From Caballeronia sordidicola (GTDB lineage: Bacteria > Pseudomonadota > Gammaproteobacteria > Burkholderiales > Burkholderiaceae), in assembly GCF_000729995.1 (NCBI RefSeq), contig NZ_JNFG01000023.1:37994-101993 (forward strand): DNA of 64,000 bases, given 5' to 3'. The notes below the pieces were generated by a model that worked only from the letters and a program-made list of their open reading frames with translations, made no database searches and was not told the origin of the DNA. Position 1 is the stretch's first letter. The number at the start of each line of letters is the position of its first letter. Positions 52,173 through 61,739 of the stretch are shown one piece after another. Both the position numbers and the translations under genes were made by a program.

Positions 52173-53081
52173 TCACTGCACCGCGAGCGATGCCCTTAGC
52201 ATTTCCACCACTGCAGCCACTTTCGGCGTCAATTGACGTGCTCTCTGCCAGATCAAGAATAGCGGCAGGCCGTCGGTTGCGAAGTCGGCAAGGACCTCGA
52301 CAAGCCGGCCGGTACGCAACCTGTCATCCGCCAGCCACGTCGCAAGTTGTGCAATACCCAATCCCGCCTCTACGGCTGCGAGCAGAGCCTCTGCGTCCCC
52401 AAACACAAGGCGATAAGACATCGCGCGTTTCACGACAGAGCCACCTTCGGAAGCAAAGGTCCATGAACTGACGGTTCCATCGGGCCTTCCATAACAGATG
52501 CAGTCGAGCTCGATAAGCGCGTCGGTAGTCGTCGGTAAACCCCGGCGTTCAAGATAGTCTGGCAACGCACAAAAGATGAGACGCTCGTTGCCGACATAGT
52601 GATGCGCGACCGATGCGGGCCACTCACTCATTGCGCCAATGCGCACTGCCACGTCGACCCCTTCTTCGACAATATCGACAAACCGGTCCGTGAACGTCAC
52701 GTGCGGCAGCAGATTGGGATAGTGCTCGCAGAGTCTCGTCACTATCGGCAGCACGGCAAGACGACCGAACGTCGCCGGCAAGTCGATGCGAATGCGCCCC
52801 ATGGGTTCGAGCTTTTGAGCAGCGAGGATTGCTTCAGCTTCAGCGAGCTCGCGCAGTATGCGCACGCACGTTTCATAGAATGCCGAGCCTGCATCCGTGA
52901 GCGCAAGAGAGCGTGTCGTTCGCTCAAACAACCGCACGCCTAGGCGCTCCTCCAGCCGCGCCACGCTTTTGCTGACGGCCGAACTTGTCAGGTTGAGGCG
53001 CTCGGCGGCCGACGCGAAACTGCCCGAATCGGCTGCATAAACAAACGGAGCAATGCCCTTCAGGCTTTCGGCGGATGACAT
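52173..53081 (-). CDS. LysR-family regulator
   Basis: A 302-residue LysR regulator, winged HTH at about 5-62 (FVYAADSGSFASAAERLNLT, then SSAVSKSVARLEERLGVRLF). The effector domain has IRIDLPATFGRLAVLPIVTR and LIFCALPDYLERRGLP. It is divergent from the reductase at 53186 with a 104-nt gap, so it most likely controls that gene and itself. A TA-rich stretch around 53100-53140 could hold the T-N11-A operator. Confidence 0.93.
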   Translation of the reverse strand: MSSAESLKGIAPFVYAADSGSFASAAERLNLTSSAVSKSVARLEERLGVRLFERTTRSLALTDAGSAFYETCVRILRELAEAEAILAAQKLEPMGRIRIDLPATFGRLAVLPIVTRLCEHYPNLLPHVTFTDRFVDIVEEGVDVAVRIGAMSEWPASVAHHYVGNERLIFCALPDYLERRGLPTTTDALIELDCICYGRPDGTVSSWTFASEGGSVVKRAMSYRLVFGDAEALLAAVEAGLGIAQLATWLADDRLRTGRLVEVLADFATDGLPLFLIWQRARQLTPKVAAVVEMLRASLAVQ

Positions 53082-53185
53082 GTCATTAGTGAAAATGTTT
53101 CCTGAATAGGATGAAATACTATCGTGAATGACGACCCAGCTATCGAATAAGCTGTTTTCTTTCCACTTTTCCCTGGTTATTCGCC

Positions 53186-54253
53186 ATGCAAAAACGCGCT
53201 TTGATCGTCGGTGCCAGCGGCGTGATCGGCACCGCGCTGTCCGAACATCTGCTAGCTACTGACTGGACCGTGACCGGCCTTTCGCGCGGACGCGGTACGC
53301 TGACCGCGGGCGTGCATGCGCGCACAGCCGACCTCACTGCGCCGGATGAAGTCGCGTCTGCCTTGAACGATGTGAACGTGGACGCCGTGTTTTTCACTGC
53401 CTGGGCGCGGCAGGCGAGCGAGAAGGAAAATATCCGCGTCAATGGCGCGATGGTAAGCAACGTCCTGAACGTCGTAGGTCCATCGCTGCAAAACGGTCAT
53501 GCGGCGTTGGTCACGGGCCTGAAGCACTACCTTGGCCCATTCGAGGCTTACGGGACAGGCGCCGTCCCCAAGACTCCGTTCCGTGAGGAGCAAGGCCGTC
53601 AACCGGTCGAGAACTTCTATTACGAGCAAGAGGACAGGCTGTTCGACGCAGCCTCCCGCTTCGGCTTCACATGGAGCGTGCACCGGCCGCACACCGTCAT
53701 TGGCTACGCGCTGGGCAACGCGATGAACATGGGTGTAACACTCGCGGTGTATGCGACGTTGTGCAAGCAGAGCGGCCAGCCGTTCATATTTCCCGGCTCC
53801 GCCATGCAATGGAACGGACTGACGGATATGACTGACGCCCGCCTGTTGGCACGACATCTGGAATGGGCGGCTAGCAGTGAGCAAGCAAGGAACGAAGATT
53901 TCAATGTCGCAAATGGCGATGTATTTCGATGGCAGTGGATGTGGTCGCAGATCGCGGACTACTTTGGCATCGAAGCCGCACCGTTCGACGGCGTGACGCG
54001 TCCGTTAGAAAGCCGGATGCAGGACGGTGCACGGGAATGGCAGGCTATCGCCAAGCAATATGAACTCAAGGAGCCGGTGATTGAAAACCTCGCATCCTGG
54101 TGGCATACGGACGCCGACCTTGGACGGCCCATGGAAGTGGTGACCGATATGTCGAAGAGCAGGAAGGCAGGCTTTTTGGCGTACCAAAGCACGCTGGATG
54201 CATTCATTGACCTGTTTGAGCGGCTAAAGGTCGAGCGGGTCATTCCCCGATAG
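53186..54253 (+). CDS. PRISE-like SDR family NAD(P)-dependent reductase
   Basis: A 355-residue extended short-chain dehydrogenase. The cofactor motif is IVGASGVIGTALSEHLLA at residues 6-23, followed by GLSRGRGTLT. The active-site region has FYYEQEDRLFDAASRFGF, where a YxxExR-like element and SVHRPHTVIGYALGNAMN match the progesterone-5-beta-reductase/iridoid-synthase (PRISE) group, which reduces activated C=C bonds of enones. The C-terminal part has FNVANGDVFRWQWMWSQIAD. The usual SDR YxxxK lysine is not obvious. The substrate is unknown. Regulation by the divergent LysR is inferred from arrangement. Confidence 0.88.
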   Translation: MQKRALIVGASGVIGTALSEHLLATDWTVTGLSRGRGTLTAGVHARTADLTAPDEVASALNDVNVDAVFFTAWARQASEKENIRVNGAMVSNVLNVVGPSLQNGHAALVTGLKHYLGPFEAYGTGAVPKTPFREEQGRQPVENFYYEQEDRLFDAASRFGFTWSVHRPHTVIGYALGNAMNMGVTLAVYATLCKQSGQPFIFPGSAMQWNGLTDMTDARLLARHLEWAASSEQARNEDFNVANGDVFRWQWMWSQIADYFGIEAAPFDGVTRPLESRMQDGAREWQAIAKQYELKEPVIENLASWWHTDADLGRPMEVVTDMSKSRKAGFLAYQSTLDAFIDLFERLKVERVIPR

Positions 54254-54280
54254 GGCGCGCTCTAAAGGCCTCGGCGCGGG

Positions 54281-54808
54281 TCACGCTTCATTTTCTTTCG
54301 CCCGATACCACGTCGGGTAGAACGTCTTCACGGCGTCCCCGTCGGTTCGCAACGCGTGGCAGCCATCGAGTTGGAATGGTTGCTGGTCGTTCGATGCGTT
54401 GATCTCCTCGCTCATGGTCTGGAACGCGGCGGTCGCCACCCCGCCGATCAACTCGGTCAAATGCGTGCAGCCCTTCGTGCCGCCGAATAACGCACGGGTC
54501 TCGCGCGTAAAACCAGCCTTCAGCGTCAAGCCGATCAGCTTCTTATATTCCGGTCCGATCACATCGCAGAAACCGGGATAAGGGACGACTTCGGATTCCG
54601 CGTGGGCATCGACGATCAGGAAATCCGTGTTGACCGTGATCCGCAGGCGCATCTGATGAATCGCTTCACCGGCGAGCCGCACAACGCCGCTCGAATGGCG
54701 GTCGTAGGTCTTCGTATCCTTGAGCACGCCCTCAATGTCATACAGGCCGTCCGCGCGGCGAAAGCCACTCAATTCGATACGGCGCACATGGAGAAGTTGA
54801 CGTTCCAT
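54281..54808 (-). CDS. DUF2889 domain protein
   Basis: A 175-residue protein of the DUF2889 family: MERQLLHVRRIELSGFRRAD at the start, then GLYDIEGVLKDTKTYDR, IHQMRLRITVNTDFLIVDAH and TLKAGFTRETRALFGGTKGC, THLTELIGGVATAAFQTM. Function unknown; such genes are often found beside CoA-dependent carboxylic acid pathways. I chose ATG 54808 because the family begins at the LxxRRIExxGxRR motif; the open frame extends farther upstream into citE. The gap to the stop of the CitE gene is 4 nt. It is the last gene of the operon. Confidence 0.88.
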   Translation of the reverse strand: MERQLLHVRRIELSGFRRADGLYDIEGVLKDTKTYDRHSSGVVRLAGEAIHQMRLRITVNTDFLIVDAHAESEVVPYPGFCDVIGPEYKKLIGLTLKAGFTRETRALFGGTKGCTHLTELIGGVATAAFQTMSEEINASNDQQPFQLDGCHALRTDGDAVKTFYPTWYRAKENEA

Positions 54809-54812
54809 CGGC

Positions 54813-55631
54813 CTAATGCGTGAAGCTTTCGATGATGCGTTTTGCCCGATCGACAATGGGTTTGTCGACAAGCTTTCCATCAACTGCAATTGCGCCCTTC
54901 GGATTCTCCGCGAGCTTCGCCAGCACACGCTCGGCCCACGCAAAATCCGCGTCGCTAGGCGCGAAGCCCTGGTTCACGGCCTCGACCTGGCGCGGATGAA
55001 TACAGAGCTTGCCGCCGAAGCCAAATCGCCGGCCGGCCGCGACATCCGCGGCAATCAGATCAGCGTCGTCAATCGATAAGGTCACGCCGTCAACGGGCGC
55101 TGGCAGTCCGGCAAAACGCGACTCGATCACGAATTGCGAGCGGACATAATCGAGCTCACGGCCGCTGTCTTCCACGCCGGCATCGACGCAATAATCGAAC
55201 GAGCCGAATGCAAGCCGCGACACCGACTTTTCATGCGCGATACTGCGCATCTGCACGACGCCGACCACGCTCTCGATCAACGCAACCAGCGACACGCCTT
55301 CGCCGCAACGCAATGCAACATCGGCCAGCTCGCTCGCCACTTCGGCCTTGGGCACCATGACGCGCGAGACCTGCGACGCGCGCACCATCTTCACATCGTC
55401 TTCGTGCCACGGCGTGCCGAACGCATTCACGCGAATCATGACGCGGGGCTTGTCCGCGTTCGCGAGACCAGACTCAAGCCACGTCGCAAGACTCTCGCGC
55501 GCCTGGATTTTTGCATCGGGTGCGACTGCATCTTCAAGGTCGATCACGACCTGATGCGCGGCCGTCGCGAGCGCCTTTGAAAAACGTTCCGGGCGATCTC
55601 CGGGCACGAAAAGATAACTGCGTACCGACAT
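54813..55631 (-). CDS. CitE-type CoA ester lyase (citramalyl-CoA lyase candidate)
   Basis: A 272-residue TIM-barrel lyase of the HpcH/CitE family, 21 nt after the GntR gene. It shows LFVPGDRPERFSKALATAAH, VVIDLEDAVAPDAK (Asp/Glu metal ligands), PRVMIRVNAFGT (the Arg/Asn pair) and FGFGGKLCIHPRQVEAVNQG. In the Pseudomonas aeruginosa itaconate pathway the matching Ccl enzyme cleaves (S)-citramalyl-CoA to acetyl-CoA and pyruvate. The genomic context here points to that role. Malyl-CoA or another 3-hydroxyacyl-CoA lyase is the alternative. Confidence 0.92.
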   Translation of the reverse strand: MSVRSYLFVPGDRPERFSKALATAAHQVVIDLEDAVAPDAKIQARESLATWLESGLANADKPRVMIRVNAFGTPWHEDDVKMVRASQVSRVMVPKAEVASELADVALRCGEGVSLVALIESVVGVVQMRSIAHEKSVSRLAFGSFDYCVDAGVEDSGRELDYVRSQFVIESRFAGLPAPVDGVTLSIDDADLIAADVAAGRRFGFGGKLCIHPRQVEAVNQGFAPSDADFAWAERVLAKLAENPKGAIAVDGKLVDKPIVDRAKRIIESFTH

Positions 55632-55652
55632 ATCTGTCTCCTGAATAAGGGG

Positions 55653-56477
55653 TTATCCGGCATTCCAGTCACGCTGGAAAGTCTCGGAATAACTGAATCG
55701 GTCGGCCGGATGAATGCTGATCGCTGCTTCGACCACTTCGCCGCGTTGATTGAGGTATCGGCGGCAAAGCCAGAGCGCAGGCGTTCGCGGCTTGACGTTG
55801 ACAAGCGCGGCGATAGCCGAAGGCATGGCGATGGCCCGGATCTCCTGCTGCACCTGGGCAATGCGTTCACCAAACTGCTTCTCGATCAGCGTATAGATCG
55901 GCACATGCGATTCGCTTTCGTGCACCACCAGCGATCGAAATGCCGGCTGGATCCAGACTTCCGTATGACAAATCGGATCAGGACTGTCGCCCGAACGCCG
56001 CAAGCCCGCGATCCGCAGCCACGTTTCGCCAGGCCTGGCCTTCAGCATGTCGCGGATCCCGGGGTCCCGGACCTCCGATGTTTCCTTCGATAAAATCTGC
56101 AGGACGGTATCGGCCGTATAGCGATGCAAATCGCTCAGTTGCTGCATGACTTGCCGATACCCGCCCTCGGATCGCACGGCTTTCACGGTTGTGCCCACCC
56201 CGGCCTGCCGCACGACCATGCCCAACTGCACCAGTTGCTTCACCGCTTCGCGCACGGTCGAACGGCTGGCGCCGAACTGCTCGCACAGTTCGAACTCGGT
56301 CGGAATAGTGGAACCGACTGGAAAGCGGCCGCTCTGAATTTCATTGAGAAGCGTCTGCGCTAATTGCATGTAACGCGGTTGCTGACCCAGGACTGTGACC
56401 ATCGGCTCTTGCGTGAAGGTAGGTGAACGGGATGAATGCGCCCGTCCAGACTCGTCGCGCAACACTTCGGCGTTCAT
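55653..56477 (-). CDS. GntR/HutC family regulator with UTRA domain
   Basis: A 274-residue regulator: an N-terminal winged HTH (residues about 30-105; GQQPRYMQLAQTLLNEIQSG, then FPVGSTIPTEFELCEQFGAS) and a UTRA effector domain (about 120-265; RIAGLRRSGDSPDPICHTEV). It is embedded inside the operon, its ATG overlapping the stop of the CoA-transferase gene by 4 nt. A shorter start at 56402 is possible. Feedback control of the whole operon by a pathway CoA ester or free acid is likely. A palindromic site upstream of the MaoC gene is the candidate operator. Confidence 0.92.
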   Translation of the reverse strand: MNAEVLRDESGRAHSSRSPTFTQEPMVTVLGQQPRYMQLAQTLLNEIQSGRFPVGSTIPTEFELCEQFGASRSTVREAVKQLVQLGMVVRQAGVGTTVKAVRSEGGYRQVMQQLSDLHRYTADTVLQILSKETSEVRDPGIRDMLKARPGETWLRIAGLRRSGDSPDPICHTEVWIQPAFRSLVVHESESHVPIYTLIEKQFGERIAQVQQEIRAIAMPSAIAALVNVKPRTPALWLCRRYLNQRGEVVEAAISIHPADRFSYSETFQRDWNAG

Positions 56478-57664
56478 TGCACGACGGCCTTCTCGCGGAG
56501 CGAGGCGATCCGATCAGCATCGTAACCGAGTTCCGCGAGCAACCTGTCCGTGTCCTGCCCCAGATCGGGCGCCGCGCGCAACGGCAACGGTTCATCCACG
56601 CGCACCGGCGCCGCCACACCACGAATCTTGCCGAAGCGCGGATGCTCGGCATCGACCACGCCCTCGCGCTCGGCCACGAACGGATTGTCGAGCGCCTGCT
56701 TGACGTCATAGACCGGCGCAGCGGGCACGCGGCCGCCAAAACGCTTCAGCCACTCTGCCGTGGTCGCGGTGGACAGCGCCGCGTCGAGCTCCTTTTCCAG
56801 CAAGTCGCGATTGGCCAGCCGTGCCTTGAAATTGTTGAAGCGTTCGTCCGTGACCCATGACGGTTTGTCGAGGACTTCGGCCAGCACGCCCCAGAATTTC
56901 TCCTTGTTGCACATCAGGAAGATCCAGCCGTCCTGAGTCTTGTACAACTGGCTCGGCGTAAGCGATGGATGCGACGACCGGCGATCGCGGCCGGTCACGA
57001 CATCTCCGTTCAGGTACCACGTCGCGACGTAGGCAAGATTGTGCATGGCGACATCGAAGAGACTGACGTCCATGTCGCGGCCAATGCCCGAAGCACGCGC
57101 CTGCACGATTCCCGCGAGCAGCGCCATGGCGGCCGTGGTGCCGGTCATCAGGTCGATGATCGACAAACCGAAGCGCGCCGGCGGACTATCCGGCTCGCCC
57201 GTGACCGACAGATAGCCGGCCTCCGCCTGCATCAGGTAGTCATAACCGGGCCACGACGCACGGCTTCCCGTGCGCCCGTAAGCCGACAGATGGCCGCAGA
57301 CAATAGCCGGATTCGCTTCCTTCAACTGGTCATAGGTCAGCCCGAGTTTGGCCGGCAGGTCCCCACGCAGGTTGTTGAAAACAGCGTCGCTTTTCCTGAC
57401 CAGATCGAGCAGCACCTGGCGAGCTTCCGGCTTCTTCAGATCAAGCGTCAGGCTGCACTTGTTGCGATTGAACGCCTCGAAGAAATGGCTATCGCCTTCG
57501 CCGAAAAAGTACGGACCGACCGCGCGGCCAACGTCGCCGCCTTCGCGGAAATTCTCGACCTTGATGATTTCCGCGCCGAGGTCGGCAAGATGCTGGGTCG
57601 CGAACGGACCCGCGCCGTATTGCTCGACCGCGACAATACGCACACCGGAGAGCGGCAAAGTCAT
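56474..57664 (-). CDS. CaiB/BaiF family III CoA transferase (itaconate CoA-transferase candidate)
   Basis: A 396-residue transferase that moves CoA between carboxylates. It has LPLSGVRIVAVEQYGAGPFA at the N-terminus, GGDVGRAVGPYF, SLTLDLKKPEARQVLLDLVR and the catalytic Asp region SAYGRTGSRASWPGYDYLMQ with QAEAGYLSVTGEPD. It overlaps the acyl-CoA dehydrogenase stop by 4 nt (ATGA), so translation is coupled; GAGG lies 7 nt upstream. In this operon it would activate itaconate (or methylsuccinate) using succinyl-CoA. Other acids such as carnitine are possible for the family but do not fit the neighbours. Confidence 0.93.
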   Translation of the reverse strand: MTLPLSGVRIVAVEQYGAGPFATQHLADLGAEIIKVENFREGGDVGRAVGPYFFGEGDSHFFEAFNRNKCSLTLDLKKPEARQVLLDLVRKSDAVFNNLRGDLPAKLGLTYDQLKEANPAIVCGHLSAYGRTGSRASWPGYDYLMQAEAGYLSVTGEPDSPPARFGLSIIDLMTGTTAAMALLAGIVQARASGIGRDMDVSLFDVAMHNLAYVATWYLNGDVVTGRDRRSSHPSLTPSQLYKTQDGWIFLMCNKEKFWGVLAEVLDKPSWVTDERFNNFKARLANRDLLEKELDAALSTATTAEWLKRFGGRVPAAPVYDVKQALDNPFVAEREGVVDAEHPRFGKIRGVAAPVRVDEPLPLRAAPDLGQDTDRLLAELGYDADRIASLREKAVVQ

Positions 57665-58845
57665 ATCGGATTCCTCGCAATCAAATTCTTGGCAATGATG
57701 ATTCGCTGCATCTCGTTGGTGCCTTCGCCAATGCATAACAACGGCGCATCGCGATACAAACGCTCGACGTTGAATTCCTTCGAGTAGCCGTAGGCGCCAT
57801 GAATCCGCATTGCCTCAATGCTGTTTTCGAGCGCCGCCTCGGTGGCGAAATACTTCGCCATGCCGGCTTCCATATCGCACCGTTCCCCGCGGTCATACGC
57901 AATCGCGGCCGCCTCAGTCAACAAGCGCGCCGCCTGCACCCGGGTTGCCATTTCGCCGAGCTTCAACGCAATTGCCTGATGCTCGCAGATCGGCTTGCCG
58001 AAGGTCTTGCGTTGCTGCGAATAGGACACGGATTCGTCGAGCGCAGCTTGCGCCACGCCCACACCGCGCGCCGCTACATTGATACGGCCCAGTTCGAGTC
58101 CGCCCAATATCTGCTTCAGGCCGCGCCCTTCTTCGCCGCCGATCACTTGCGACACCGGCACGCGAAAATCCGTGAAGGTCAGCTCGCACGTATCGATTCC
58201 CTTGTAGCCCAGCTTTTCAAGCTTGCGGCTGACTTCGAAGCCGGGACCTTTTTCGACGATCAGCAGCGTCATGCCCTTGTGACGCGGCTGCGCCTTCGGG
58301 TCGGTCTTCACCAGCAGCGCAAGCACGTTGCCGTGCAGGCTATTCGTGATCCAGGTCTTGCTGCCGTTGACCACGTACTCATCGCCTTCACGCCGTGCAA
58401 CTGTACGGATCGCCTGCAGGTCCGTGCCGCAATCTGGTTCCGTCAAGCCGATGCCGCCGCGCAACTCACCCGTGGCCATGCGCGGAAGATATTTGCTCTT
58501 TTGCTCCGCGGTGCCGTTGCGCTGCACGGTCATCGCCATGATCAAATGCGAGTTGATGATGCCGCTTACCGACATCCACACGGCCGAGATCCGGTCGACA
58601 ATCTTTGCGTACGTCGATGTCGACAGACCCAGGCCTCCATACTCCTGAGCGATCAGGCAGCCGAATAACCCCATCTCCTTCATCTTCCCGACGATCTCGT
58701 GCGGGTATTCATCGGCGGCTTCGAGCGCATGGACATACGGCTTGACTTCGGTCTTGAGGAAGCGGTCAAGCATGTCGAGAATCAATACTTCGTTTGCCCT
58801 CGCCTCTTCCGCTGTTTCTGTCGTTTCTACATCGATGGTAGCCAT
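57661..58845 (-). CDS. acyl-CoA dehydrogenase (candidate 2-methylsuccinyl-CoA dehydrogenase)
   Basis: A 394-residue flavoenzyme with standard motifs: GIGLTEPDCGTDLQAIRTVA, VNGSKTWITNS, the FAD stretch YSQQRKTFGKPICEHQAIAL, the MRIHGAYGYSKEFNVERLYR helix and the catalytic region GEGTNEMQR. The ATG 58845 has AGGAG upstream. Placed next to a CoA transferase and a MaoC hydratase, it would oxidise 2-methylsuccinyl-CoA to itaconyl- or mesaconyl-CoA. The true acyl-CoA substrate cannot be read directly. Spacing to the MmgE/PrpD gene upstream is 39 nt. Confidence 0.93.
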   Translation of the reverse strand: MATIDVETTETAEEARANEVLILDMLDRFLKTEVKPYVHALEAADEYPHEIVGKMKEMGLFGCLIAQEYGGLGLSTSTYAKIVDRISAVWMSVSGIINSHLIMAMTVQRNGTAEQKSKYLPRMATGELRGGIGLTEPDCGTDLQAIRTVARREGDEYVVNGSKTWITNSLHGNVLALLVKTDPKAQPRHKGMTLLIVEKGPGFEVSRKLEKLGYKGIDTCELTFTDFRVPVSQVIGGEEGRGLKQILGGLELGRINVAARGVGVAQAALDESVSYSQQRKTFGKPICEHQAIALKLGEMATRVQAARLLTEAAAIAYDRGERCDMEAGMAKYFATEAALENSIEAMRIHGAYGYSKEFNVERLYRDAPLLCIGEGTNEMQRIIIAKNLIARNPI

Positions 58846-58884
58846 GAAATCTCCTGCCTTGAAGGCGAAGGCTTGCAGCAATAA

Positions 58885-60267
58885 TTAAAGAGGACGACGC
58901 AGCACGCCTGCCAGCGTGGACACCGGCGTGCGTTCGAGATCGAGAACCGCGTCGCGGACCTGAGCGGCACGTTCGTGCGAGACCGCGCGCTGGGCGTTGT
59001 CGAAGAACTTCGCGACGATGTCGTCGTTGCTCAGCGGCCGGTCCGACGAGCCGCGGTTGATCGCTTCGCGATGGACCAGACGGCGCCCGTCGCGGGTAAA
59101 GACGATCACCTCGCCGGTGTAATGGCGCGGGAATGTGGATTCGTGATCGACTTCGTAATTGACGCGTTGCGCCAGCGACAACACTGCCGGGTCGGCGAGC
59201 GAAGCGTCGTCGAGATCGTCGAGCGTGAAGCGTCCCTTCAGCAATCCGGTCGCCACGATGTACGGAATGCTGAACTGCGCGTCGTAGCTGTTCGACGGAC
59301 GCTTCTTGTTCGCTACCGGCTCACAGACCACATCAACGGTCGGACCCGGCACACGCACGATCACGTTCTCGATCTCATCACCGGTGAGGCCGTACTGCTT
59401 ATGGAGCTCGACGGCGGCATCGGACGAGGCATGGGTGAAATGGCAAGCGGGAATCGGCTTGAGCGCGACATGATCGATTTCCCACTGCTCTCCCAGCCCG
59501 GCTGTCGCGATGGAAAGATCCGGCATGGCGTCATCGCTCAGATGCAGCGCAAAGAGGCCGTAGCGGCCTTCGTACGGCGCGCCCGGACCTACGAAGCCGT
59601 GCTTGGCCAGCGACGCCGCCACGGTGCCGCTGACGGCGGCCCACCCTGGGTGCAGGCGCTTGGTCCACGCGCCGTCCTGCAAAAATTCAAGACTGCCTGA
59701 CGCCATGGACAGCGCAATCCCCTGCGCATGGGTCGCGCTTGCTTCGTCGAGCCCCAGCAGGCGCGCGGCGGCCAGCGTGCAGCCGAATGTGCCTGCAAGC
59801 CCTGTCGGGTGGAAGCCCGCTTTGTGGAAACCGCCTTGCGCAACCGCCCCCACTCTCGTGGATACCTCCATGGCGCAAAGATACGCGGTGAGCAGATCTG
59901 CACCGCTCGCGTTCTCGCGCTCGCCGAGGCCAAACACGCAGGGCAACGCGCTAGCGGTCGAATGGATGACGCCACGGGCATGGGTGTCGTCGAAATCGAG
60001 ACCGTGGATCAGGAGTCCGTTCAGGAGCATCGCGTCGCGCATCGCGAGACGTTCCGAGTGTGCGAACACCGACGCGTTGCCGCTGCCGAGTTCCTGCATG
60101 GCGGCCAATGTGATGCGTGAATAATTGAACGTGGTGGTCGCGAATGCGAGGCCGATGCTATCCAGCATCAGATGCTTGGCACGTTCGCGTACCGATTGCG
60201 GTACATCCGGCAGTTGCAGGTTCGTCGTGAAGCGCGCAAGCGCGGCGGAGATGGAAGTTGGGTTCAC
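58885..60267 (-). CDS. MmgE/PrpD family protein
   Basis: A 460-residue member of the family that contains 2-methylcitrate dehydratase, cis-aconitate decarboxylase and iminodisuccinate epimerase. It has LNGLLIHGLDFDDTHARGVI, HKAGFHPTGLAGTFGCTLAA and RLHPGWAAVSGTVAASLAKH, and PIPACHFTHASSDAAVELHK, all family hallmarks, at normal length. Its ATG overlaps the MFS stop by 4 nt. In a Pseudomonas aeruginosa itaconate locus a gene of this family lies in a similar place. The reaction here could be isomerisation or hydration/dehydration of a C5-C6 di- or tricarboxylate. The exact substrate is open. Confidence 0.9.
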   Translation of the reverse strand: MNPTSISAALARFTTNLQLPDVPQSVRERAKHLMLDSIGLAFATTTFNYSRITLAAMQELGSGNASVFAHSERLAMRDAMLLNGLLIHGLDFDDTHARGVIHSTASALPCVFGLGERENASGADLLTAYLCAMEVSTRVGAVAQGGFHKAGFHPTGLAGTFGCTLAAARLLGLDEASATHAQGIALSMASGSLEFLQDGAWTKRLHPGWAAVSGTVAASLAKHGFVGPGAPYEGRYGLFALHLSDDAMPDLSIATAGLGEQWEIDHVALKPIPACHFTHASSDAAVELHKQYGLTGDEIENVIVRVPGPTVDVVCEPVANKKRPSNSYDAQFSIPYIVATGLLKGRFTLDDLDDASLADPAVLSLAQRVNYEVDHESTFPRHYTGEVIVFTRDGRRLVHREAINRGSSDRPLSNDDIVAKFFDNAQRAVSHERAAQVRDAVLDLERTPVSTLAGVLRRPL

Positions 60268-61655
60268 CGTGCAATTCCTTCTTGCTTGAAATCGAGGTTG
60301 GTATCGAGTGCATCATCATCCGGTGATGCCTCTTCGAGCGAATACTGGTTCGCATCCACACCGAGCGAAACGATCGCCACGATCAACAGGATCAGCACCC
60401 CTGACACCATGCCAAGCACGCCGAACAATCCAAACTGGGCATACAGCAGCACGGCAACATAGGAAGTGGTCATTGATGCAAGCCGGCCGCATACGCCTGC
60501 CGCACCCGTTCCCCGCAAACGCAAGGCGGTGGGGAACAACTCCGGCACATAGCCAAAAAGCCCGAGCGTGACGATCGCGAAAATGCAGCTCACGAGCACG
60601 AAGCCGACGCAAGCAATCGCGGCGTTGGCGACCATCTGCGGATAAATGAAGCCGAGCACGATCGTCATGATCGAGAAGAATACGAGACCCTTCGCACGCC
60701 CCAACCGGTCCGCACAGAGGAAGCCCAGGACCGCGCCAAACGGAGCGCCGAACGACATCAGCGTGGTAAAGCCAAGCGAGGTCACCACGTCACGCCCTTC
60801 CTTCACAAAGAAGGTCGGCAGCCACGCCACGAAACCGTACACGGCGACATTCACCGCGATCGCGGTCAGGGCAGCGGTCAGCGTGCGGCCGATCATGCCG
60901 CGCCGGAACAGCGCGCTGAACGGCAATTGCGGAACCTCGAGATTCTGCGTACGAGCGCATTCAGGCAACGGCCCACGCTGCTTCGACACCTCGGCTTCGA
61001 TCGCGCTCACGGTGCGCTCGGCATCATCGAGGCGGCCGACCGACTCGAGCCAGCGCGGCGACTCCGGCATGCTGTGACGCAGCGCCCAGACGATCATCGC
61101 GCCGACGCCCGCAATGGCGAACATCCAGCGCCATCCCAGCGTCGGGATCACGACATAACCCACGCTCGTTGCGATCACGAGGCCCGAGTTGACAATCAGT
61201 CCGAGCAGCGATATCCATCGTCCGCGATACGCCGGCGGGATGAATTCGCACAGCGTTCCGGCGGCGACGACCAGTTCGGCGCCCAGCCCGATGCCCATCA
61301 GGAAACGACAACCGATCAACCAGTAGATGCTCGGCGCAAACGCGGCTGCGATCGACATCACGCCGAATAGCGCGAGGTTGAACTGATACGAAGAGCGGCG
61401 TCCAAAGCGGTCACCGAGATACCCTGACAAGCCCGCGCCGATCACCATCCCGCAGAATCCCGCCGACACGAACAGCGCGTTGAGATGCAGCGTCGAGAAG
61501 CCTTGCTTCATCATCGCGGCCGCTACGCCGCCGGCGAGATACACGTCGAATGCATCGAGGCACGCGCCCGCGCTGATGAGGCCGAGGATCTTCCAGTGGA
61601 AAGCAGCCATCGGCAATCTGTCTAGCCGCGCGCCTGAGCTTACGAGTTGATTCAC
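60264..61655 (-). CDS. MFS transporter for an organic acid (sugar-porter/AAHS-like)
   Basis: A 463-residue, 12-helix carrier. The signature DRFGRRSSYQFNLALFGVM, GCRFLMGIGLGAELVVAAGT and YRGRWISLLGLIVNSG resemble the SP/AAHS branch that includes NiaP and aromatic acid carriers. The start is GTG at 61655, with AGGAG 6 nt before it. It occupies the place that a TRAP C4-dicarboxylate carrier holds in the Pseudomonas itaconate cluster, so import of itaconate or a related dicarboxylate is likely by context. Downstream overlap with the MmgE/PrpD gene shows they are one transcript. Confidence 0.9.
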   Translation of the reverse strand: MNQLVSSGARLDRLPMAAFHWKILGLISAGACLDAFDVYLAGGVAAAMMKQGFSTLHLNALFVSAGFCGMVIGAGLSGYLGDRFGRRSSYQFNLALFGVMSIAAAFAPSIYWLIGCRFLMGIGLGAELVVAAGTLCEFIPPAYRGRWISLLGLIVNSGLVIATSVGYVVIPTLGWRWMFAIAGVGAMIVWALRHSMPESPRWLESVGRLDDAERTVSAIEAEVSKQRGPLPECARTQNLEVPQLPFSALFRRGMIGRTLTAALTAIAVNVAVYGFVAWLPTFFVKEGRDVVTSLGFTTLMSFGAPFGAVLGFLCADRLGRAKGLVFFSIMTIVLGFIYPQMVANAAIACVGFVLVSCIFAIVTLGLFGYVPELFPTALRLRGTGAAGVCGRLASMTTSYVAVLLYAQFGLFGVLGMVSGVLILLIVAIVSLGVDANQYSLEEASPDDDALDTNLDFKQEGIAR

Positions 61656-61739
61656 AGTTGTCTCCTTACTGTGAGAGAGAGATGAAACGCCGTTCGTTCT
61701 TGGGCCGAATCGACATTCCTTGCGGGCTGCGGCGCTCTG

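Noticed and set aside
52147..52178. Short tandem repeat of GATCGCAATCGC
   Set aside because: Only about two copies at the 3' end of the LysR gene; looks like low-complexity drift, not a functional array.
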